Source: Bimuria novae-zelandiae CBS 107.79
Lineage: Eukaryota; Ascomycota; Dothideomycetes; Pleosporales; Didymosphaeriaceae
DNA length: 64,000 nt
Assembly (NCBI GenBank): GCA_010015655.1
Contig: ML976656.1
Location: 2,457,863-2,521,862 of the forward strand
Direction of reading: 5' to 3'
The notes beneath the pieces are model-generated. The model did no database searches. It worked only from the letters and a program-made list of their open reading frames with translations, and had not been told where the DNA came from. A program made the position numbers and the translations under genes. Shown here in pieces: positions 56,635 through 64,000 of the stretch (positions within the stretch are counted from its first letter, which is position 1; each line of letters starts with the position of its first letter).

Positions 56635-59600
56635 CTAGCGCGCCGGCGTCTCGGGCACCTCCCAGATATCCTTGTTCTCATCTTCGCCCTTGGGTTTAGG
56701 TGCCTGCGACCCTGACACAGTCCCGTTCGGTCGGGGTGCAAACGGAATAGGTCCACTCGCGGTAAATACGGGAAGTGTTCCCCGTGTCCCAGTTGAGGAG
56801 GTGGGTCGAGGTGGTTGTGTTGCCATAGGAGGAGCAGCCGCATGAACAGGAGCCGGCGCATAAGTAGGCGGAGGAGGCGATGCAGCTGTATTTGGTGGAA
56901 CCCAATGTAGACCACCGTGACCATGAAACTCCGAAAGCGGTTGCGCTGTTCCAAATGTCTGGGTATTGTAGTTGACGAATTGAGCAATGTTAGAGGGTGG
57001 CGGTGGTGGCGGTGTGTCCGGACGGGGCGGAGCGGGAGGCATTGGATGAGCCTCCTGTTGAATATCAACAAAGGGCAGTAAAGGCATTTGTTCAGGTGTT
57101 ATATTCATGTTCATAAGCTCGGTAGGAGTTTCAACAATGCCGAAAGACTGGCGAGGTGATACAACAGGTTTCTCTCTAGGACCATCGACCGCGCCGTTGG
57201 GCTGCTCAATCACGGCAGGTATAGCCTCTGGCACTGTCGGCTGGGGTTGTTCTATAGGCGCTTCGGCTGCGACCTCTGTCTTGGGCTCTTCCGGCGCGGC
57301 GACCACAGTTGCAGAGACTTCGACTTGTTTGGAAGGAGACGCCGGTTTGGTGACCTTTGCGGGCCGGCCCGGTGCCTTCTTGACACCTGGTTTGGCTATT
57401 CTAGGAACAGCCGGCTTCCGTGTAGTCTTCACTTTCTTTTCGGCTTCTTTCGCTTTCTCCTTTGCATCGTGCGCCTCTTTCGATGGCATGTTGAGCTTTA
57501 CGCGTTGCACACGAGATGTGAGCTGATCCATCTCATTCTCTATATCCTTCTCGCTCGAAGCAACTGCCTTGTTGAGGTAGCTAGACGGCACACGAGGAAC
57601 GGCAGGGCGGGTCTTGGGGATACAAGTTGCAGCAGCTGTGCTTGGAGCCCTAACCTTCTTGACTTGTACGCTCGATTTATTGGGAACGACACTGGAGGCT
57701 CGACTAACACTGCGACTCTCGGTAGTTGAGCCCACACTCGAGGCGATGCTCATGCGCCGGGAGACGGCTCGCTTAGGCTCAGGCTCGACGATAGGAAAAT
57801 CTGCAATTGTCTGACGGCGGCTGGCTCTAGACGCAGCCCGGATGGACTCATCATCCGAACCGTTATCGGCATAGGATGTGACGGGCTTCCTCCCACGGAG
57901 TTGGCGGCCAGAAGGGTCCACATGAACAGAGTTTAGTGCGGGCGCAGGCTTCTCTTTCTTGACTTTTGGCTCCGCCAGCTCCTCAAATTTGTGGCTTCTG
58001 GTTTGTCTATCAGATGGTATGAGTAGCTTACTAAGCGCGTGGGCGGCCGTGGCCCAATCGACTTCAGGGGGTGGCAGAGGAACTGCTTTCTGTCAGTATG
58101 TCGGCATTTACTGACTATCTCGAGATAGTACAGTGGGAATATGGGTCAGATACGTGGCGACGTAAATCTAGCCATCGCCTGGTACTTGGGGCACTTACCT
58201 GGAGAAGCTGAACGTGAGGGCGTGTATCTGCAGGTGGAAGGTTAGCTTAGCTCGTCTCGTAGATTACGGAATTGCAATGAGGTGTCTTCGAATAAGACAG
58301 TACCGTTAATGATCCGACATACCTTCCTGATAAGCTGCGCTGGAGCTTGGACGGGTCAACCACCTTCGCGGTGAACGACTGCGTGGGCGATGAAAAATGC
58401 GCCTGTGGACCGGTTCGCACTTTCTTCGGGAGCACATTCGGCGGCGGCGTGACCAAGTTCTCCAGCTCCGACAGGCGCGCCTCGGCCCACCAGGTGGGGT
58501 CGTAGGTGAGGGGAGTCAATCCAGGCTCTCCATAGCTCATAAGAACGTCTTCGGACACACCCGCCCCATTCATTCGATCGGCCATGTTACGAGCAAGGCT
58601 TGAGACTGGGGCTACGTCTGTGAAGACTTGGCCATCGGTGAGGCCACTAAGGTGACTCAGGACTCCACTTGACAAAGCGCGATCGCTGTACCCGCCCTCG
58701 AGGACGGAGATGATGCGCCCGTCCACGCCAGTATCGATTTCCTCGGCCAGACGGACGACATCCTTGGTGAAGCGGGCGTAGAACTCTGTGGGAACGTTGA
58801 CAGCATGTCGTTGCATACCCCCCGTCTCGTGTTCGCTCGCATCAAAACCAGCAGAGAGAAAAATGGCAGCTTTCGGTTTTGGGAGGGCCGAAGACTTGCG
58901 CAAGCGCTTGGTGTGGTGCGTCAAATACTGGCGGGCCTTATCGAGCAGAACAAGATATTTGTCTTCGTATATCTGCCAGAACTCCTCTGTGCTGGACCAT
59001 GGCTGGAGATGGATGTTCCAGATGGACTGCCCATGAGCGTTGTCTATACACAGACTCGCAGCTTGGACCTTTGCATCGTCACCGTCCTCGCAAGGAAACG
59101 AGTTAATGTCGTGTAAGCTGAAATAGCCAATCGAGGTTTTCTTCCAGTGCGGAGTGTTCTTATGCATCCCCTGCACCTTCTTGTTCCGATCCCATGTTAT
59201 ATCTTGTGAGCCGTCTCCGTGATGCAGATCGAAGTCGATAATAGCGGCATGTGTGAGCCTGTAGTTCATCATGGCGTGTTCGATGCCAATGTGGACGTTG
59301 TTCAGCCAGCAAAAACCCGACGGCCATTCGGCGGAGCAGTGATGGCCGGGCGGTCGAATGCAGACGAAGGCGCGCGAGACGCCGTTGCCCAAGCTCGAGC
59401 CTTGGAACACAGCGTCCACAGCGTCCAGTACGCCGCCCAGCGCCCCCTGCAATGCGTTCAGCGACTCGGAGGAGAGATATAAATCCATGGGATGGAAGGC
59501 TTCTTTCGGCGGCTGTCCTGGCACTGCTGGCGGGTCCCGCGCGAGCTCTTTTCCCGTCGAGGCAAGCTTCTGGCCTGCATTCTCGCATAGGCTGTTCAGT

Positions 59601-60349
59601 TCTTCCATCCATTTCGTGCCGTGGACGTTCGTCACCACCTGCGAGTCCAGCCCGACCATTCGCGACGTCTTGCGTATCTTGAAGGGTATTCGCTCGGGAA
59701 CGCTCTGATTCGGCCGCAGTGGGTTGCTGCCCTCCATGTGCCGTTCTCCTAGGCGTACATAGGCGGTTGCTATGCCCCGTACGCTCGCCAGCATTCGCTC
59801 AGGCCGCTCCATGATGGTCGCCAGGGTCGATTTGGTGGTCTTCGGGCGCGCGTACCGGTGTCCGTAACACTGATCGTGTATGATCACGATGGTGCCTGCG
59901 TTGGTGGCGCCGGCCATGCCTTCGTGCAGTGCCAGCTCTTTCTTGAAGCACTCCTCGGCGATGTCGCATGCGCGGGGCGGCGGCTCAGGCTGGGCGAGGG
60001 GCGATGAAGGCGCATTCGGCGCAAATGACCCTCGGCGAGAGGGTGGCATGATAGGGCTGGATGCAGCCGCTGCGTTGCGTAGGGACGTGGTTGAGGATTT
60101 CCTAGAATCGTCAGTGTACATACTTTGAACCAAAGGGCATCCTGGAGTAACACACCTGCCTAACGCGGGCGATTCCGACCTGCGAAAACTCATGACGCTG
60201 GACGGTCGGCGGGACTCAGCAGGCGTTGGCGTGGGGTGCAACAGGCTCATGCGCTTGAGCGACTGGGAGAGGGTCGCGTCGTTCATGTTGTTTGTTGACG
60301 CGCGGTAACGAGGGGAAACGGCTGGGCTTGCCGACCGATTGTTTTCCAT
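56635..60349 (-). CDS. HOS3: Hos3-type histone deacetylase with a long disordered tail
   Basis: Exons 60349-60156, 60101-58323, 58227-58199 (29 nt) and 58082-56635 give 1149 residues. The HDAC domain contains GTIVIIHDQCYGHRYARP, AFVCIRPPGHHCSAEWPSG, FCWLNNVHIGIEHA, AAIIDFDLHHGDGSQDITWD, SIGYFSLHDINSFPCEDG, FLSAGFDASEHE and ISVLEGGYS. The His-His pair and the DLHHGDG zinc-binding site are intact. Fungal Hos3 deacetylates histones and, in yeast, acts at the bud neck and daughter nuclear pores. The region after about residue 680 is a 460-residue Pro/Ser/Ala-rich tail. The last intron has two in-frame acceptors three bases apart (before 58085 or 58082), so two isoforms differing by one residue are possible. 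Confidence 0.92.
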
Positions 60350-60969
60350 GGCAGGGGGAAGCTGTGCGCACCAAGCAGCAGTGCGACCGACAAACCGTGT
60401 GCAAGGGAGCACTTTGAGTAGAAATTCTCCTGCGCGGCAAAGAAAGGCGAGCGCAATGACGCCGTTTTGTTGCACACGCAACTAAAGCAGGACGCAGCAG
60501 CTCCCTTAAGCGAATCGCCGATGCATATGTAAGGCTGATGCACCTGCACCCGCAGCATAACGTGACTAAGTCCACGCGCGGGCTCCAGGGCTCGAAGGTT
60601 CATGCCCTTTCAACTTCATGCTCTGTCACATTATACAGCCTAGGAGGATGTGTTCTTCGTAGTCCCAACACAAAACGTATCCGATGGCAGAAACCCCTTC
60701 TTGATCAATACCGAGATGCTATTCCTACTTCTCATTTCTATAAAACCTACCCGAAGCGCTTATGTTCTGGGCATGCTTGCGCTTATGAGACGGCGGGCTG
60801 TCATGCTCCAAGTAAGTGGGTCACGCGCATAACAATCTAGACATAGACCAGGCGCGTGAAACGTTCAACTGGAATTATTAGAACCTTCCGCGCGCAGGTA
60901 CGTCTACGACGATCGAATCAAGTTTGCGGGGTTTCTAGAATAGTGAGGAGTACGGTACCGTGTCCGTGC
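60350..60969. other. HOS3 promoter and intergenic region
   Basis: No gene seen; short frames only. Marks the boundary between normal-composition sequence and the transposon block. Confidence 0.4.
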
Positions 60970-61017
60970 ACCGAACGCCCGGAGTCACCGAACGCCCGGA
61001 GTCACCGAACGCCCGCT
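60970..61017. repeat. 17-bp direct repeats, 2.8 copies
   Basis: Unit ACCGAACGCCCGGAGTC repeated perfectly twice, then a partial third copy. It adjoins the AT-rich transposon relic and has the same period as the repeats at 63509-63540. Confidence 0.85.
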
Positions 61018-61368
61018 CCGGCACCTTCACGCCCATTACAGACATGAGACTATAGAGCCACATATAATAGCTATTATTATAAGAACTTTTAGTAGTTTAT
61101 TCTATAGCTTTATGCGATTATTTTAATACCTACTATATCTTTTTTTAGTTTAATTTTGTAGCCGTGGCTGCTCTTTTTAAGCTTACGAGTTAAGGAACGC
61201 TTATAAATAATAGGTTAATTATAAGTAACTATAGCACTACGTTTCTACTTCTTTTTAGGTACTATAGCTTATAAGGCCTTATATTTACCTTTTTAAAATA
61301 ATTATAGCGCTTTTCTAGCATCGCGTTCTTTTTTTTTTTACGCTTTCTTTTAGCTTTATATTCCTCTA
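61018..61368 (-). mobile_element. RIP-mutated end of a second DNA transposon, left copy
   Basis: AT-rich, no open frame. The block beginning CACGCCCATTACAGACATGA and containing GAGCCACATATAATAGCTAT aligns in the same orientation with 63547 onward, mostly differing by C/T and G/A changes. The better-preserved right copy can be read on the minus strand as a transposase C-terminus, so this is taken as the same element end. It stops at the TA that forms the target site of the element starting at 61369. Confidence 0.6.
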
Positions 61369-61412
61369 CCCTGCCGAGACAGTCAGTGCGCCGCGACACT
61401 AACGCGCCACCC
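61369..61412 (+). repeat. Left terminal inverted repeat
   Basis: 44 bases identical to the reverse complement of 63452-63495; similarity continues a few bases inward after one mismatch. Confidence 0.95.
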
Positions 61413-61458
61413 CAACAGATGTAGCACCTCAACTTTGACGCGCCGCATCTCCACCAAT

Positions 61459-62085
61459 ATGGATCCGATTAAGGCTGCAATCATCGCTATTGACTCACGA
61501 GAACCTGGAGAAACTTTCTCATATAGAAAAATTGCAGAAGAATTTGGTGTTGTGTAGTTAACATTAACGCGCTGGCATAGACGCGCCATGTAGGCGCGTA
61601 CATAGCTACTATAGACTCGCTAAAATTTTAACTAATAATAAGAATCTAAGCTCCTATAGTATATATAGCGTCTTACTTAGAAAGGTCTACCCCCTACGCG
61701 TTAGATAATCTAAAACTTTATATTAATTATTACTAAAAAGGATGTCTCTATGTAATAGATTAATTACTTTATTAGGCGCTACCCTAACTCCCTAATCTCG
61801 CAATAGACGACTAGGCTAGATAGTAATCACTATAACGCTAATTTAGGCGCAAGATATAGGCTCTATTTTAAGCTTCTATATAAGAAAATTATAAAGTATA
61901 GCATAGAGCCTTAGCATACCTATAATATAGACGAAAAAGGCTTCCTACTTGGCATCACCGGCAGGTCAAAAAGGATCTTCGATAGGCCTATATATGAGAG
62001 TCGCCAAGTGAGGCAATCTATCCAGGATGGCAGTCGTGAGTGAATCTCGCTCATCGCATGTATATGCGCCGATAGATCTACTATT
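61459..62085 (+). pseudogene. Recognisable remnant of the pogo/Fot transposase
   Basis: The N-terminal helix-turn-helix piece reads MDPIKAAIIAIDSREPGETF and SYRKIAEEFGVV, then TAG, then LTLTRWHRRAM. This matches the 'yrkiAeeFGV.rtTL.RR' start of Fot/pogo transposases. After a stop-rich gap the DDE block reads YNIDEKGFLLGITGRSKRIF and SIQDGSRE, a TGA where Trp is usual, then ISLIACICAD. The first catalytic Asp of the DDE triad would be the one in NIDEKG. No complete frame remains. Confidence 0.8.
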
Positions 62086-63451
62086 AATCTATTACTAATC
62101 TATCGATCTAACGCTAAGACTCTACAATCAAGCTAGGTTAAGGAAATTAACGTTAATTCTTATAGAGTCTTTATCACCTTATTAACCTCTAGATAGTTAA
62201 ACAACGAGATAGGGCTTTAATAGCTAAAATAGGTGTTTAATTGCTATACTAAGGAGAAGGCTCGACGATAGTAGCGACTTTTAGTCCTTAATAGGCATGG
62301 ATCTCACGTTACTATAGATTTTATTAACTACTATAATTAGAAAAAGATCCTCCTTGCGATATTTCCCCCTTACGCCACTTATACGCTATAGCCTCTAGAC
62401 GTCTATGTATTTAAGTCTCTTTCTATCGCCTACTCCGACGAGCTCTCCGCATACCTGTATAGGAGTTAAGGGCTATTAATAATTACTAAAAAAAACTTCT
62501 TTACACTATTCTAGAGGGCCTAAATAACGTTAGTTACGCTATAATTAATTACTAAAGCTTTTAAGTGTATAGGTATCTTGCCGCCAGATCCTACACTAAT
62601 CCTTAGTTAATTTAATAGAGATAAGTCTCTAGAATAAAGATTACGTAAAAGCTCTACTTTAGTACTTAGCGCGTCTAATTAGCGCAAAATTAATTAGCTT
62701 TTAAAGGTTGTTATTAATACAGGAGGAGGTAATAAGGCCAAGAAGCTAAGTCGCACTATATACTTAATCTCTATATAGAAGTAGCTCCTAGAGTATAAGA
62801 ATTAGGGGCTACAAGAAGCCCTTACAAACTAGAAATAGCGTTAAATAAAGGGCAGGACTCTACCTTTTAAGTAGCTAGATAAGTAGCATAGAGGATTTAT
62901 TTTCTAGTCACCTGCCTGCGTACAGAGGGCGCGCGATTCTCTTAGCCAACAAAAGGCTAAAAAGTAACAACTACAACTCTAGAAAAGTAAGTAGAGAGAG
63001 ATCTAGATAGTAAATAGGTAGCTTAAAGCTTGTCTATTACAGGAGAAGCGTGTTACGTATATAGTAGCTAAAAATACGCGCGCTAAAGAGAAAGCTAATT
63101 AGGCTACTAAGTAACGCCTTTATTAATAGGCTCGCAAGACTTAATAATAACTTTAAAAATGTCTTAAAATTGCTAAAAAGGGAAGCTAGAATGCTTTAAA
63201 AGCTACTTATATAATTATAAAGAGGAAGAAGCCTACGCTGGCATCTATACGCGTTAATATAATAATATTTACGCTATTAGCGCTAGCATTACGCAGTAGC
63301 TAAATAATTAAAACACTAAGCAGATATTTATAATTTAACTAGCTAGTAATCTTTTATAGCTCTATAAAATCTTAACTCTAGAAAATTTCGCGATAAAAGC
63401 TTTTATGTAAAACTCTATAGCCTCATGTTGCTGGCTGCGGTGCTGGTGTTA

Positions 63452-63495
63452 GGGTGGCGCGTTAGTGTCGCGGCGCACTGACTGTCTCGGCAGGG
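63452..63495 (-). repeat. Right terminal inverted repeat
   Basis: Perfect 44-base partner of the left repeat; ends at the TA at 63496-63497. Confidence 0.95.
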
Positions 63496-64000
63496 TACTG
63501 TGCTGACGCGCGTGCCGCCCCGGTTCGCGTGCCGCCCCACTAACAACATGCCCATCACTACAAAGATGAGGCTGCAGAGAGCCACAAAATAGCTATTATT
63601 ACGAGATTTTTTGGTGGAGAGACTTGTAATATGCTCGCGATTGCTATTTACTACTTATATTTACTTAGGAGAGTGATTGTGCGGCCGCGAGAGTCGACTT
63701 TTAGTAGGGCGACTAGTGCAGCTTCTAGGGACTCCTCTAGAGCTACACCACCACTAGCGCGTCTCTTAGGCTTGGACTTTAAAGGAGGACCTCTTAAGGC
63801 TTTATACTTACCCTTTTATAAAGTTTAAGATACTTTCTTTATATTTTAAGCTACTCTTTTTACCTCGCGCGCAGCCTCCTATTTAGCCTTTATCTAATCT
63901 CTCTCTACTTTAGCTCTCTCTCTCTTTATACGCTTCTCCTCCTTCTCTTTCTCTTTAAGTAGCTTAGAAGACTTCTAAAGTTCCTTCTAATTAGCTTTTA
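63496..64000 (-). mobile_element. End of a second Fot-like transposon, right copy, cut by the window edge
   Basis: Starts with a GC-rich end carrying two 17-bp-period repeats (CGCGTGCCGCCCC at 63509 and 63526), followed by AT-rich mutated sequence. On the minus strand 63650-63790 still reads PPLKSKPKRRASGGVALEES and VDSRGRTITLLSKYK, like the basic C-terminus of fungal Fot/pogo transposases. Stops and TA words increase toward 64000. It is less mutated than the left copy at 61018-61368. The rest of the element lies beyond the window. Confidence 0.65.

Larger units (their letters stand above)
61369..63495 (+). mobile_element. pogo/Fot-like DNA transposon, inactive
   Basis: 2127 bp bounded by perfect 44-bp terminal inverted repeats (61369-61412 and 63452-63495) that begin CCCTGCCGAGACAG. 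A TA duplication lies outside each end (61367-61368 and 63496-63497), the Tc1/mariner/pogo target. The transposase remains start MDPIKAAIIAIDSREPGETF at 61459 and include a DDE_1-type block at about 61925-62085 (NIDEKGFLLGITGRSKRIFD, then CICAD). The rest is saturated with TAG/TAA stops and TA dinucleotides, as expected after RIP. Transposase coding is destroyed, but the termini are intact. Confidence 0.9.

Noticed and set aside
1..64000. CRISPR arrays, tRNA or rRNA genes
   Set aside because: No array of regularly spaced repeats was found; no sequence with both tRNA A- and B-box patterns was convincing. The 17-bp repeats at 60970 are contiguous, with no spacers.
1..64000. Secondary-metabolite gene cluster
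   Set aside because: No polyketide synthase, peptide synthetase, terpene cyclase or pathway-type transcription factor is present; the single oxidoreductase and acetyltransferase are pseudogenes.

Overview
The window looks like a chromosome segment of a filamentous ascomycete, most likely a Dothideomycete. Genes carry short introns (about 45-140 nt, GT..AG, often with CTAAC/CTAAT-like branch points). Gene content is fungal: HET domain, GH55 glucanase, Lhs1, Fsf1, Hos3, App1, Pus7. Repeats show mutation like repeat-induced point mutation (RIP, C to T). Exon joins were worked out by hand from reading frame and splice sites; no transcript or database support was available.

Layout. 0.5-2.3 kb: an SSH4-like membrane SPRY protein. 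3.5-5.8 kb: two decayed genes (an ankyrin-type protein and a single-pass membrane protein family). 6.4-9.6 kb: a small secreted NTF2/SnoaL-like protein, a second NTF2-like gene with a repeat-bearing intron, and a MOSC protein whose 3' end overlaps it antisense. 10.4-18.6 kb: three minus-strand genes, namely ER chaperone Lhs1 (ends HNEL), mitochondrial sideroflexin, and a large conserved fungal protein. 20.0-22.2 kb: an eight-exon PLP aminotransferase whose first intron appears to be GC-AG. 23.9-29.6 kb: a secreted GH55 beta-1,3-glucanase and the tRNA pseudouridine synthase Pus7. 30.6-36.7 kb: a HET-domain protein with a very long charged tail, a solo LTR, and a polytopic membrane protein.

37-40.6 kb: a GNAT pseudogene, an intact gene with a poly-valine tract, and an NAD(P)-dependent oxidoreductase pseudogene. 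41.6-50.3 kb: a Cys-rich small protein, an App1 phosphatidate phosphatase, a VHS/GAT sorting protein and an OSGIN-like FAD protein. 51.7-60.3 kb: small unknown proteins, a secreted-type cytochrome b561 protein, a decayed RING gene, a second inverted copy of the solo LTR, a tandem repeat, and the histone deacetylase Hos3 with a long disordered tail. 61-64 kb: an AT-rich nest of DNA transposons. It includes one complete 2127-bp pogo/Fot-like element with perfect 44-bp terminal inverted repeats and TA target duplications, sitting between two copies of the end of another element.

The intact genes are mostly unrelated housekeeping functions (ER folding, mitochondrial transport, tRNA modification, endosomal sorting, lipid and chromatin enzymes). 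They alternate with accessory blocks of relic genes and mobile DNA. The relics share a pattern of nonsense codons explained by C to T changes, which suggests RIP-type mutation has reached single-copy or formerly duplicated genes here.
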